DNA of 64,000 nucleotides, from positions 560,001-624,000 of the forward strand of contig CAJNDS010001890.1 in assembly GCA_905221605.1 (NCBI GenBank). The letters run 5' to 3'. Source of the stretch: Symbiodinium natans. Lineage: Eukaryota; Sar; Dinophyceae; Suessiales; Symbiodiniaceae. A program made the translations under genes and the position numbers. The notes below the pieces were generated by a model. That model was not told the DNA's origin and did no database searches. It was given only the letters and a program-made list of their open reading frames with translations. Of this stretch, positions 45,401-57,666 are shown in pieces. Numbering within the stretch: position 1 is the first letter of the stretch; every line of letters begins with the position of its first letter.

Positions 45401-48400
45401 GAGCCAGAAACCTTTTAGAGTTTATGTGGTCGTTCAGGAATGGACGACAGTTGGACCAAGCGCTGGCTACATGATTACCCTGAGCCGAAGCACCTTTTCA
45501 ACTTCGCAGTCTGCACGCCGAACCAGGGTTTGTGGTTCAGGGCTGAGAGAATGCAATAAGATTAAACTGTACACCCTAAACCCTAAACCCTAAAGTCTAA
45601 ACCCTAAACCCTAAACCCTAAACCCTAAGCCCGAACTGTCCTAACCATAAACAAAACGAAGCTCTGAGTCCTGCCGCAGGGATTGGTTCTCCTCCTTCAC
45701 GGCCATGAGGTGCTTGATCTTTTGCCTCGCCGGAACTTGTCTAGGGATTAGGTTTTAGGGTTTCGGTTCCTGGCATAGGTCCCTAAACCCTAAACCCTAA
45801 ACCCTAAACCCTAAACCCTAAACCCTAAACCCTAAACCCTAAACCCTAAACCCTAAACCCTAAACCCTAAACCCTAAACCCTAAACCCTAAACGGCTCTA
45901 TCCCAGTCTATCCTCAGTGGCCTAGGAGAGGAAAGTTGGAGAGGAAAGGGTGCCCACCGTGGCCTCTTTGGGATCTTAGTTCAAGAATAAAGAGATTTAA
46001 ACAGGTACCACTTGTTCATCCTTTAAACCTTCAAGCCCTCCCCACCCCTAAGCCCTAATTCCTCAACCACACACCCTACACCCTAAACCCTAATAAGCTC
46101 TGAATCCTAAACCCTAAACCCTAAACCCTAAACCCTAAACCCTAAACCCTAAACCCTAAACCCTAAACCCTACCGTCCCTCCACCCGGCTTTGGGTTCGA
46201 ATGTCCGCACAGCTCCGCTGAGCGCTTGGAGACGCGGAGCCTGGCAACGCTTCCAAGGGCGCTTCATGGGGCTCTATTGAATGTAGGGTTTAGGGTTTAG
46301 GGTTTAGGGTTTAGGGTGTAGGGTTTAGGGTTTAGGGTTTGGGGTTTTGGGTTTAGGGTTTAGGGTTTCGGGTTTGGGGTTTGGGGTTTGGGGCGCTTCT
46401 TTGAGGTTTCTGTCTTTCAGGGTTTGGGATTTGGGGAATGAGTTTTTTTTGGGCTTGGGATACTTCTAGGTATACCGACAAGATAAGGAATAGCGGGACT
46501 ACGTGGGGGAACAAGATTAAGGGTCCCTTGGACTCCTCATGCCCCTTAAAACCGAAACCTGTAATTGGGGAACCCTTATATATACCCCTTCTTTACCCTA
46601 TAAATTATCTAAGTTCTAAAGATATGTGTTAGTCCACACAACAAAAGTAGGACGACGGCAAAACGACGGAGGGACGACGGAGGGACGATGGTGGGACGAC
46701 GGAGGGACGAGGGCAAGACGACGGAGGGACGACGGCAGGATGACGGGGGGACGACGGCAGGACGCCGGGGGGACGACGGGGGGACGACGGGGGGACGACG
46801 GAGGGACGACGGGGCCCCGGGGACGACGGGGCCGTCGTCGCGTCGTCGTCGCGCCGTCGTCGCGCCGTCGTCACACCGTCATAAGGCCTAGTTTAAGCCC
46901 AAACTAGGCCTTATTTAGCCCAAACTAGGCCTTATTTCCCGTCATAAGGCCTAGTTTAAGCCCAAACTAGGCCTTATGACGGCGGGGCGACGGCGGGGCG
47001 ACGGCGGGACGACGGCGGGACGACGGCGGGACGACGGCGGGACGACGGCGGGACGACGGCGGGACGACGGAGGGACGACGGCGGGACGACGGCGCGACGA
47101 CGGCGCGACGACGGCGCGACAGCCGTCGTCCCCCCGTCGTCACCCCGTCGTCGCGCCATCGCACCCTGTCGTCGCGCCGTCGTCACACCGTCGTCGCCCC
47201 GTCGCCACCCCGTCGTCGCGCCGTCGTCATCCCATCGTCGCCCCGTCAAAGCCCTGACGTCTAGACCCCTCTAGCTGGACTAGAAACCATACCCCACATA
47301 TCTCTAGAACTTAGATAACCTATAAAGCTCAAAAACCCACACTTCAGAACCCTGTAAAGACGGTAAGGGGCCAATTAAGGGCCCATGAAACTACCCGTAC
47401 AACCCAAGGGCCCATACTTCAAAACCCTTCAGAGAGGGGTAAGGGACCATATTGAGGGACCATGTAGTTGCCCGTAGAGTTTAGGACTTATATAGGGCCT
47501 AAATAGGACTTAGAGTTTATGGAGTCTGGACCCATTGCATAGTCCCCCGAATAGTAGGATCCCCTTCTAAAAGGACCCCAATAAGGTACCCCTAATATCG
47601 TAAACCGCCCCAAATAGGGCTTAGAGGTTATGGAGTCTGGGCCCCTGGCATTTCGCTCTCGTAGGCGGCCTCCCGCTCAGACAGGCGCTTGGTCTCGGCC
47701 TTGGTGGCAAAAGGCGCAGGACTTGCATGGTTTTTGGGGTTAGGGTTTAGGGTTTAGGGATTAGGGTTTAGGGTTTAGGGTTAAGCGTTCAACACGCAGT
47801 TGCTTAGGGTTAGGATTTAGGGTTTCCACGGCTTAGGGCTTCGGGCTTTCTTTGTGTTTCGGGGCTTCTGATTTCTGATTTAGGGTGCAGGATTTAGGGC
47901 ATCGGTGTTGGGATACATGACTGGTGCTCTAGCGTGTCTGGACTTGGGGGTTAAGGATTTTGGAGCTTCAGTTGGCTAAGATGACTCAAGGCTTTGAGGT
48001 TTACGAAAAAACCCAAGGGTTTAGGGTTTAGGGTTTAGGGTTTAGGGTTTAGGGTTTAGGGTTTAGGGTTTAGGGTTTAGGGTTTAGGGTTTAGGGTTTA
48101 GGGTTTAGGGTTTAGGGACCGCACATGCTCAGACCCTGATCCCTGTACTACCCCCCCCCCCCCAAACAAAAACAATCAACCCTAACAAACCCTCAATCCC
48201 TTGATATCCTGTCGAAACCCTAAACCCATGAACCCTAACAAGCCCTCAGCCCTCTATAAACCCTGAACCTTGGGACGTTCCCCCCCCTTACACGTCCTTA
48301 ATAGGGATTTCAGTACCCCTCCCCAAGTATGATCTCTGTGAGTATAAGGAGGAACTGGAAGGAAAACTGAACCCCTGAACCCCTGAACCCCTGAACCCCT

Positions 48401-51400
48401 GAACCCCTGAACCCCTGAACCCCTGAACCCTGAACCCTCTACATCCTAAACTAAACCCTAAACCCTAAACCCTAAACCCTGAACCCTGAACCCTAAACCC
48501 TGAACCCTGCACACCATGCGCCACACCGTGGCCATTTGGAGATCTTGCTGCTGCAGTTGGAGGGACAACAGCACCTTGAGAGTGCACAATAGTAATAGTG
48601 TTGACGGTGTAGGGTTTAGGATTTAGGGTGCAGGGCTTAGGGAGTTCGGAAGGAGACACAAAGGTTGCCATTCGGGCTCGAAGGGGGCCATAAGGGAATA
48701 CTATTTTTATGCAAATTGTCAGCGCTCAGCTTCATCCCTGCTGTTTGGTGTCCGGAACTGCAATCCTATGGGTTCATAACATCTTGAAGCAAGCCGCACA
48801 AGTCAAGACTCTCCATAGGCAGTATGTGTGTTGTGGAGGGCGCAATCCCTTCGAAACCGGGGGGAGCCTCTTGTTTAGATGCAACCCAAAGCCTAAACCC
48901 AACACCCTCCAAACCCTAAACCCGAAACCCTAACTCTAAATCCTCAAACCTCTTGCTGGTTGCAGAACCCCCAGAAACGGCCTCGCGGTTCTGCTCCCGC
49001 AGTTCCTCGCACTCGCGGTCCAAACGCTCCAGCTCCTCCTCCTGGAATGGCCCAAACCGGCATCCTCTTCGGGGCCCCTAAACCCTAAACCCTAAACCCT
49101 AAACCCTAAACCCTAAACCCTAAACCCTAAACCCTAAACCCTAAACCCCGAACATGGAACCTTTATTCTTGGCTACAGACAGGGGTCCGTGGTTCGAGCA
49201 TCTTCCGGGATACCTGGAACCCTAGAAGCTGGGAATCTTCGAGACCCCAGAAAGCAACGAACAAAACTACAAACCATACAAAAGACCCTGAACCCTAGAA
49301 ACCCTGAACCTATGTACACCCTAGAACCACAACCCGAAAACTCTAGAACCATCAAACTTTAAAGATCTTGAACCCTAGGCCGCACCTGGTTCTGGAGGCG
49401 TTCGACATCCTCGGTGCGAGAGCCCCGCGCCTCACGCCTCACTGTGACCACAGTCCAGGGAGGCTTGGGGGTTCGGGCAGGGTATAGGTTTGGGGTATAG
49501 GGTTGAGGGACCCTATCATACAACATTACAAAGCCTACGTTGGTTGTTACCACCACCCCGCCCCCCCCCCCCCCCTGAAATATAGCATTCACAGGCCACC
49601 TGCAAAGAAGGCCGGTTTTGGGCCGTCAGGGTCAAGCCTGCACTGATCACAAACCCTTCGAAGAACGGTAGAACACCACAAAACCCGAGGATCTACAAAA
49701 GCTGCTAAATAATCATAAGACCCGCAAGGGGTCTCCCTCACTAAACCCTGTACAACCCGGATAGGCTCGAAATCGAGACGACTCTAAGAACGTTACTGTC
49801 CTTGCTGAGCAACCCCATGTAGGGTATGAACCCATCTAGCCCCCGACATATGAGCATATACCCTCTACTACTATACTCCAATTAGGGATTATGAACCCTA
49901 AACCCTAAACCCTAAACCCCAAACCCTAAACCCTAAACCCTAGCTGTCGCTGTGGCTCCGGCCCGGAGAACGCGGCGCGTTTTGCACGCGACCACATCTC
50001 CTGGGAGAGTGCTAGCTGCGCGTTAACTTCGCTCCGAAAGATCCCTTATTTCATGGAAGCCCCTACTACCCCCCCTTTAGGGTTCAGAGGGTTTATAGGG
50101 TTGATAGGGTTTATAGGGTTTACACGGTTTATAGGGTTTATAGGGTTTAGAGGGTTTCTAGGGTTTATAGGGTTTGTAGGGTTTATGGGGTTTGGTAGGG
50201 TTTAGGGTTTAGGGCTACTACCCCCCCTAGGTTCCCCCCTAAATAACCTTGGTTAAGCTTAATTGTCCATAAATCTATTTAATTATGGAGGGAACTTTGG
50301 AGGGGGGGGAGGTAGTTTAGAGGGGGGTAATAGGGGCAGCCATGATTACTTGGGGTTTCAGCGTCGACTTGACACCCCTACACTGAAATTTTGCAAGCGC
50401 TTTCGTCCGGGCCCCTGCTACTATAAGGACAAGTTTGCTAGCTGCCTTTAGCGTTTCTCAGAATCAAAATCCATTGCTGGGCTCCCCTTCGGGGGGCTGC
50501 CGGTGGGGTGGCTGCGAACATTCCCAGACAGCCTCAAGGCAACCTTACACCCTGAACCCCGAAACCTGTGAGCCCCATAATCTCGTAAGAGTCAGCAATG
50601 CCAGCATCCAGAGGCAGCCTTAAAGTACCAAGACTTGTGCTCAAGCCAGTTTCAGCGCCCCTAAAGAGCCCCCTAAACCCTACACCCTAAAGCCAAAACC
50701 CTGGACCCTAACCCTACACCCTAAACCCTAATCCCCAAATCCTGAACCCTAAACCCTAAACCCTAAACCCAAACCCTGAACCCTCCCCATTGGCGCCTGC
50801 TGAGCCGTGAAAGTCCAGGCTTCAAGGCAGGCCCCGACGATGCTCTGCCAACCTTTCTCCGAGTTTTGCTGGTCTTGTGATCGTGGGCCTTATGCGTTTT
50901 AAACCCTAAACCCTATACCCTAAACTCTAAACCCTCAAACTTTAGGGCATTAAGGATTAGGCAGGGCTTTCGGCTTGTGCTTTAGGCTTGAAACCCTGAA
51001 CCCGAAGTCCTAAACTTTATGGCATTTGGGTTTCGTAGGGCTGAGGGCTGTGGAGCCCCTGTACAAATGCCAAGTACCAAGTCTAGATCCGGCTTCGGAG
51101 TTCAGGGCTTAGGGATTCGGGTACCTCTAAATCCTACACCCTATACACCCTGTTAAACCTATAAACCCTACATAAACCCTATAAACCGTACAAACCCTAT
51201 AAACCCTGCAAACCCGATGAACCCTAAAAAGCCCAAAAACAACCTATAAAACCCTAAACATAGCCTGAAAAACCCTATAAAACCCGAAGCAGGGTTTTCT
51301 TGGGGTTCCAGGAGGGCCCTGGTCTCAGCACCCCTAAGCCCCGAAATCCCTAAAGCCCCAAAGATCCAAACCTCCCTGAACCCTAAACCCCTAACCCTGA

Positions 51401-54400
51401 ACCCCTCAACCCTAGACCCCTAACCCCTAAACCCCTAAACTCCTAAACCCCTAAACCCCTAAACCCCTAAACCCCTAAACCCCTAAACCCCTAACCCCTA
51501 AACCCTAAAAACCCTAAAAACCCTAAAAGCCCTAAAAGCCCTAAACCCTCAACCCTAACCCCCCAAGGCTTGAGAAGTTCGGGACTCTCGGCACCCCGGC
51601 GTGAGATGGCCAGCTGCCCACGGGCAGCCTCGGCAGCCTGGCGGTTTAGGGTTTAGGGTTTAGGGTTTAGGGTTTAGGGTTTAGGGTTGAGGGTTTAGGG
51701 TTTAGGGGTTTCGGGTTTTTGGGGTCTAGGGGTCTAGGGGGTTTAGGTTTTGGATTTAGGGGTTAGGGGGTTCCAGGTTTCAGGGTGTCAGGGAACCTAC
51801 AAGGCTAAAGTTGTGAGAAGTGACAGCCCCCACCACCCACACCATCCGCACTCCTAAACCCTGAGCCTGTCCACCCATCAACCCTAACCCCTAAACCCTA
51901 AACCCTAAACCCTAAATACCCTAAACCCTAAACCCTAAACCTCAACCCAAAGTCCTACGTCCAAGTTCGTCATCCAAGTTCGGAAGGGCCAAAGGAGCAC
52001 CGATTCTTGGAAACATATCCTCTGCCAAGCCCGCCCCATTCCCTAAACCCTAAACCCTAAACCCTAAACCCTTAAACCCTAACCCTAAACCCTAAACCCT
52101 CAACCCTCAACCCTGAACCCTAAACCCTAAACCCGAAACCCTAAACCCTAAACCCTAAACCCTGAACCCTCAACCCTAAACCCTAAACCCAAGACATCCT
52201 ACATTCCCTACCAAGGAGCTGTGTGGCTCAGGCAGCTGCAGGGCTTTGGGAGACGAGTGAAGGCTTCTAGTCTGGGGTTTAGGGCCTAGGGTTTAGGGTG
52301 TAAGGGTTTAGTTTAGCGTTTAGGGCTTAGGGTTTAGGGTTTAGGGCTAACCCTAAGGGTCCATGTACCTTATGATGATAAAACTTGGGCCCAAAGTGGC
52401 TATAGAGGAAGTACTTTATGGCCCAAGGATTCCCTATCCAGGTACATGGACCCTTATGGCTTAGGGCCTATGAGGGCTTTCCTGGAGAGGGCTTGAAAAC
52501 ACAAAGTCTACCTCCATGCCCCTGCAATCGCGATGTCTGACAGATTGAGCATCCCAGCATCCATTTAGGGTTTAGGGTTTATTTAGGGTTTAGGGTTTGG
52601 GGTTTAGGGTTTAGGGTTTCGGGTTTAGGGTTTCGGGTTTAGGGGTACTCCGCCACACCATCTGAACCCAGAGCCTCGAGGAATTTGCGGACGGCCCGAA
52701 AACAAACACAATATTATCCGGAGAGATCTCGAACCTCGATGCGCGGGAAGGCTCTGAATGTTGCTGACGAAAAATATAAAAAAATGAAGGCGCAACCATG
52801 GGCAACCGAAAACCCTAAACCCTAAATAATAAAACCCTTAACCCCAACCCCAATGTAATCGACTTGGCTCGAAAATTAATGCTACCTCAGGTACTATACC
52901 TCCACGATAGAACCTTCTGCCGTTTTCCGGATCTGACCCTAAACCCTGAACACACTTCCCTAAACCCTAAACCCTAAACCCTGAACACACTTACCGGGTA
53001 ACGCCGATCCCGGCGGCCTGCTTAAGCACGCCGCTTTGTTCTGAAACGCCTCGCCGCGCGCGCTGCTCAGCCTGAAGCGGCTCTCGGCAAGTCTCAATGT
53101 GGCGCCTGAAGCCCTGTAACCCTAAACCATAAACCCTAAAGCCTACAGGTACTCTATATCACCGGCGTTTACAGGGCTGATTCTGAGCGTAACAACCCAT
53201 CCTGGTAGTTCTGGGGATCATTACCTCTGCGAGTACTACCACGCTGCAGGTTGATGGTGTACAAAGTGCTAAATGCCCAGACCCTAACCAAAAAGGACCA
53301 GATGAACCCTACAAGGTTTATGGTTCATGTACCCTGATAAGCATGATAGTAGTGCAGGGTATATGATGCCAATTTTGGGGTTCTTTTGGTCCCCAAGGCA
53401 ACCCCACACTCTTAAACCCCCTTCAGCTCTCGCAACACTCAACGATACTCAGATTTCGAGGCTTTCTGTGCTGGACGCTTTATTGGGGTCTCTGGGCAGG
53501 GGCTACTCCTTTGCATTTCCGCTGCATTTGGCGTCACTTGACTGGTCAGAGTACCCAATGGTCTCTTACTCTTCTTCTTCGTATACTTGATTAGGGTTTA
53601 GGGTATTTTGGGTTTCGGATTTCGGGCTCGGGGCCTCCTTGGCCTCTTTCTCCCGCACCAGCTCTTGCCGCCTGAGGGTCACGTTCTGCTCTGGTGGATT
53701 GAGGGGCTGAGAGTTTAGAGTTTAGGGTTTAGGGCTGAGAGGTCTGCAGAGGTTTCTAGGAGTACATTCGGGGTAGGCCTATCTCGAGAGAGTACCTATA
53801 TTCTGAGTACAGAAGAAGGGGTATGAGGGGATGCGCTGGGGGATTGAAGGGCTGAGAGGTCTGTCGAAGTTTCCTAGAGAGATATTAGGGGTATATTCGG
53901 GTACCCCTTTTTTGTGAAATTACCTATAAAGTAAGGAGTACAAGGGCGTACATTCGGGTACCCCCTCTTTTTGTGAAATTACCTATAGAGTACAGAGCAC
54001 AAGGGCATGCGATGTTGGTGATTGTTCCGGCTCCTGTTTGGGGTCTGGGGTCCTTGCTCTTGAGTTTGGGGACCGACTTCTTCGGGATTTTGAAGGCATG
54101 AATGGGAACCCTAAGGGTCCATGTAACTTGCTATTGAAGGGTTTAGGGTTTAGGGTTTAGGGTTTCGGATTTAGGGTTTAGGGTCCATGTTCCTTGTTAT
54201 CAGATACTTGGGCCCAAAGTCCCGATATAGGAAGTACTTTAAGGCCCAAGTATTCCCTAATTAGGTACATGGACCCTTAGGGTAACATGCCAGGACTACC
54301 AAAAACTACCCCCACCACAAAGCGCTTTGGGCTTACCTCAAGGGGCTCTCCAAGCCCAGAAAAAACCCCAAAACCCTAAGCCCTAAAGCCTCAACCCTAA

Positions 54401-57400
54401 ACCCTAACCCTAAACCCTAACCCTAAACCCTAAACCGTAAACCCTAGGAGCCCTATGCTGTGGGGGCCCCCACTGCAAGGCCAGGTCGTCCGTGAGTCGG
54501 GCCAGCTTCTCCTACCAGTTCAGTCTTGTCTGTGCCCCAGTAGGTCTGAAGGTTTCGGGTTTTAAAGTGTAGGGGTTTAGGGGTTTGGGGTTTTAGGGTT
54601 TAGGGTTTAGGGTCCAAAACTTCAAGATAGTACTGCCCATGATTATACGGATTATGTGGTACCGTAGGGGTTGTTTAGGGGTCATTTGGGGGCTACTTAG
54701 GTAGGGCTGAGAGTTTAGGGTTTAAAGCTTGGGGTTTAGGGTTTTTTGGGGGTTAGGAGTTTAGGGGTTTAGGGGTTGAGGGGTTTAGGGTTTATAGGGT
54801 TTAGGGGATTAGGGGTTTGGGGTTTAGAGTCTCAGATTCCGAAATACCCTACACCACAAACCAACGGAGCCGCTGACAAAAATTGCAACGCAGGGGCCGA
54901 GCCAAAGTGTCAAAGCCTAAACCCGGGCCTCGGCAGCTTTCGCACCTGCTGCAGGGGAATTGGTTTCAGAGAGGGTTTGGGTTTAGGGTTTAGGGGTCCG
55001 TGTTGCGATTTTAAGGGTTCAGGGTTTTGGGGTTTGATTCCAGGTGTTACTTGAAGGCTTTGCGAGGATGTTTTGAAATTGTTCAGGGTCTCGGTTTAGT
55101 TAGTGCTAAGGGGATTGGTAGCCCAGCAAGCATCGTATAACAAGGGTACCCTTTTCAAGGGAACCCAGAACCCAAAACAAGGGGAAAACAAGAGGTGCCA
55201 CTGGGCTACCAAAGAGCCCTAAACCCTAAACCCTAAACCCTAAACCCTAAACCCTAAACCCTAAACCCTAAACCCTAAACCCTAAACCCTAAACCCTAAA
55301 CCCTAAAACCCTAAACCCTAAACCCTAAACCCTAAACCCTAAACCCTAAACCGCATCTCAGCTTCTGTAGTTTGGGGCCCTAAAGCTGTAGGATTCCAGG
55401 GCGCAGGAATCGTAAGGTTCGGAGTTCACAGCCTGAACCCCAAGATCCAAACTCTGACACCCTAGGTTTAGTGTTTAGAGTTATTTAGGCTTGGGGTTTA
55501 GGGTTTAGGGTTTCAGCCTAACCCCGTAAGTCGGAGACTAAAGGATTGAGGGTCTGTCGAGTTAACCCTATACGCCCTAAACCCAAAACCCAAACCTATA
55601 AACCCTAAACCTTCATCACGGCGCTAAGCCCGGCACGGGACTCGGCTTCCAAGCACTGCCGCTGCAGTTCAAGCCGCTGGTCGTCGAGCCTAAGAATGGG
55701 AACGACTTGGTGTGGGGTTCGGGGTTTAGGGTTTAGGGTTTAGGGTCTAGGGTCTGGGTTTAGGGTTTAGGGTTCAAGGTTTAGGGTTGAGGATGATACG
55801 GGCTCAAGCTTTCCTACTCGGCTATCCCGAAAAATGCAGACCCCCAAACCATAACCACTGAACCCTTTCAAGCAAAAACCAAGACACCTGCAACCGGGAG
55901 CGCTAAACCCTAAACCGTTAAACCGTTAAACCGTTAAACCGTTAAACCGTTAAACCGTTAAACCGTTAAACCGTTAAACCGTTAAACCGTTAAACCGTTA
56001 AACCGTTAAACCGTTAACACGTTAAACCGTTAAACCGTTAAACCGTTAACCCTAAACCCTAAACCCTAAACCCTAGACCCCAAACCCTAAACCGTCAACC
56101 CTAAACCCTAAACCCTAAACCCTAGAAGAACAAAGCGTCTCCACCCCCGATGCGCCTCGAGAGCGAGGCGTCCACAGCAGCCTGCAGGGCTGCAAGCTCT
56201 GCCTGGGACACGGGGTTGGGTTTAGGGTTTAGGGTTTAGGGTTTAGGGTTTAGGGTTTAGGGTTTAGGGTTTAGGGTTTAGGGTTTAGGGTTTAGGGTTT
56301 AGGGTTTAGGGTCTAGGGTCTAGGGTCTAGGGCTTAGGGCTTAGGGTTTAGGGTTTAGGGTTTAGGGTTCAGGGTTTAGGGTTTAGGGTTCAGGGTTTAG
56401 GGTTTAGGGGTTTAGAGTTTAGGGGGCAGGGTTTATAGGATTTATAGGGTTTAAAAGGTTTCTAGGTTTATAGGATTTAGAGTTTGTAGGCTTTGTGGGC
56501 TTTTGCAGGGTCTGTAGGGTTGATAGGGTTTGTAGGGATTATAGGGTTTCTAGGGTTACGCTTATAGGGCTTTTTGGGCTTACATGTCTTAAAGGGCTTA
56601 CGGCTTAGTGATTTTGGGGGCATAAGCTTCAATCTGTTTTGGGACATACAGTAAGGCCTGAGGTGCTACACGTGTCACTTTCTAGGGCTTGATGGGTATA
56701 GGGTACAGGGGGTGTCGGGGCAACCCTTTAGGACATCTCTTTGACAGCGCCCTACCACCACCTCTAACCTCTAAACCCTCAACCCCAAAACCCAAAACCC
56801 TAAAACCCTAAACCCTAAACCCTAAAACCCTAAACCCTAAAACCCTAAACCCTAAAACCCTAAACCCTAAAACCCTAAACCCTAAACCCTAAACCCTAAA
56901 CCCAAGCTCAGCCCCCCCCCCCCCCCCCCCCCATCCCAAATCCCCACCGCCTCGCCCTGGCTGGCGCGGCGCGCGGCCTCCTGCGCCTCGGCCTGTGAGG
57001 CGATTCAGGGTTTAGGGTTTAGGGTTTAGGGTTTAGGGTTTAGGGTTTAGGGTTTAGGAGGATTTGGGCTCATAATTATCTGAAGCACCCAAAACCTGCT
57101 TGTTTGTAGGCTCTTCTCATAAAACCCGTTGTAGGATTCTTAGGTAACCTGTGAAAAAGTGGGTTTGGGGTTCGTAATGAAGGTAGGGTTCAGAAATTTG
57201 GGGTTTTGAGGTTGCGCGGTGTGGGATTTTTGGGTTTTGGTGTTTTAGGGGTTTTGGGGGTTTGGGGGTCTTGGGGTTCTGGGGTTCTGGGGTTCACAGT
57301 TTTTGGGCTTTAGGAAGTTTAGGGCTTCAGGGTGCAGGGTTGTAGGCTTCACGGTTTTTAGTGTGTGTGTGTGGCTGCAGTTGCCACAAGAAGTGGTTGG

Positions 57401-57666
57401 AATCAGACACCCTCCTAACTTGGGATGTTCCGCCATATACTAACAGTCCTTCATCGGGATTATACTATAGGGGGTACTATAATCCCTATTCGGGAATGTT
57501 AGTATAAGAGGGAAATAATAGGAATTGCTATAACCCCGATTCGGGAATGTTAGTATAAGAGGGAACATCTCAACTTCTAAGACCAATTTCGATGCCCTCT
57601 GCCAGACGGCCTGGGCTTTCTGTCGCATTGCGGCCTCCGCAGCAAGAGCAGCCACGCGCAGTTCAG
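42491..57666 (-). CDS. Long coiled-coil protein, 22-exon chain (cytoskeletal/kinesin-tail-like)
   Basis: Exons on the minus strand: 57584-57666, 56948-56992, 56156-56202, 55620-55689, 54482-54511, 53630-53688, 52995-53105, 52512-52536, 52212-52235, 51969-52019, 51595-51637, 50797-50873, 49949-50015, 49386-49441, 48979-49041, 48515-48550, 47650-47699, 46185-46240, 45658-45735, 44731-44782, 43815-43897, 42491-42549. Joined, they give about 421 codons with no stop. The product is dominated by heptad-like Glu/Leu/Arg/Gln helices: EEELERLDRECEELREQNR, RREARGSRTEDVERLQNQ, AETKRLSEREAAYESE. RQKIKHLMAVKEENQSLRQ resembles the KIxH...KEEN..LR motif of KIF15/KIN-12 tails and HMMR; that is a family-level inference only. 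Six junctions need GC donors (56156, 54482, 50797, 47650, 44731, 43815) and three need a GA donor (53630, 51969, 49949). The ends are unresolved. Confidence 0.65.
42903..43005. mobile_element. Family B palindromic element
   Basis: Ends cttgggatgttcagcc and agggggaacatcccaa with core ccttaatagggatt/aatccctattaagg. Confidence 0.85.
43913..44045 (+). repeat. Telomeric array (TTTAGGG)n
   Basis: About 19 units, with a few six-base units, directly upstream of exon 43815-43897 on the minus strand. Confidence 0.95.
44290..44392 (+). repeat. Telomeric array (TTTAGGG)n
   Basis: About 14 perfect units in the intron between exons 44731-44782 and 43815-43897. Confidence 0.95.
44787..45060 (+). repeat. 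TTTAGGG array grading into TTTTGGGG
   Basis: Units run TTTAGGG, then TTTTAGGG, then TTTTGGGG and TTTGGGGG over about 270 bases. The octamer TTTTGGGG equals the telomere unit of hypotrich ciliates; here it appears to have arisen by mutation and slippage of the heptamer. Confidence 0.95.
45658..45735 (-). CDS. Exon of the coiled-coil gene with KIKH...KEEN motif
   Basis: A 78-nt minus-strand exon, acceptor GACAAG and donor GTTTTG, encodes PARQKIKHLMAVKEENQSL then RQDSEL. A CCCTAAA array lies on its left and TTTAGGG-like sequence on its right. It joins in phase to 46185-46240 upstream and 44731-44782 downstream. Confidence 0.8.
45781..45893 (+). repeat. Telomeric array (CCCTAAA)n
   Basis: About 16 perfect units in the intron between exons 46185-46240 and 45658-45735. 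Confidence 0.95.
46626..47262. repeat. GACGACGG minisatellite forming nested palindromes
   Basis: Units of ggacgacgga/ggacgacggc (46660-46815 and 46978-47118) alternate with their complements ccgtcgtcgcg (46830-46880 and 47120-47245). Between them lie palindromic copies of cataaggcctagttt and aaactaggccttat. The whole lies in the intron after exon 47650-47699. Frames through it encode only Arg/Asp/Gly or Pro/Ser/Arg repeats and are not genes. Confidence 0.9.
48015..48117 (+). repeat. Telomeric array (TTTAGGG)n
   Basis: About 14 perfect units between exons 48515-48550 and 47650-47699. Confidence 0.95.
48269..48352. mobile_element. Family B element, degraded
   Basis: Left end cttgggacgttcccccc and core cttaatagggatt remain; the right arm is diverged. 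Confidence 0.65.
48364..48432 (+). repeat. Octamer array (AACCCCTG)n
   Basis: Eight tandem copies of gaacccct next to a palindromic element. Confidence 0.9.
48979..49041 (-). CDS. Exon of the coiled-coil gene
   Basis: This is the clearest single exon of the chain: acceptor CCATTCCAG, exactly 21 codons, GT donor after GAGGCC. It encodes EEELERLDRECEELREQNR plus EA. The preceding exon 49386-49441 ends in QNQ in phase 0, so the two join without a phase break. Confidence 0.8.
52352..52458. mobile_element. Family A palindromic element
   Basis: Ends ctaagggtccatgtacc and ggtacatggaccctta, beside exon 52512-52536. Confidence 0.85.
54108..54284. mobile_element. Family A element interrupted by a telomeric array
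   Basis: The left end ccctaagggtccatgta occurs at 54109 and its partial repeat gggtccatgttcc at 54180. TTTAGGG units lie between, then the core and right end. Confidence 0.85.
55210..55352 (+). repeat. Telomeric array (CCCTAAA)n
   Basis: About 20 units with one eight-base slip, in the intron following exon 55620-55689. Confidence 0.95.
55914..56052 (+). repeat. Variant heptamer array (AAACCGT-type)
   Basis: About 18 tandem copies of the heptamer TTAAACCG, read as aaccgtt units, continuing straight into CCCTAAA. It is a homogenised point variant of the telomere unit. Confidence 0.95.
56218..56420 (+). repeat. Telomeric array (TTTAGGG)n with variants
   Basis: About 14 perfect copies followed by TCTAGGG, CTTAGGG and TTCAGGG variants, directly beside exon 56156-56202. 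Confidence 0.95.
57085..57182. mobile_element. Family C palindromic element
   Basis: caaaacctgcttgtttgtagg and gtgggtttggggttcgtaa arms around cttaggtaacct. Confidence 0.75.
57419..57573. mobile_element. Family B element with partial tandem duplication
   Basis: Full element plus a second copy of the right arm (gggaatgttagtataagagggaa occurs twice, about 55 bases apart). Confidence 0.8.

Noticed and set aside
46626-47257. Arg/Asp/Gly and Arg/Pro/Ser repeat proteins
   Set aside because: They are open only because the GACGACGG minisatellite has no stop codon. Similar frames exist on both strands.
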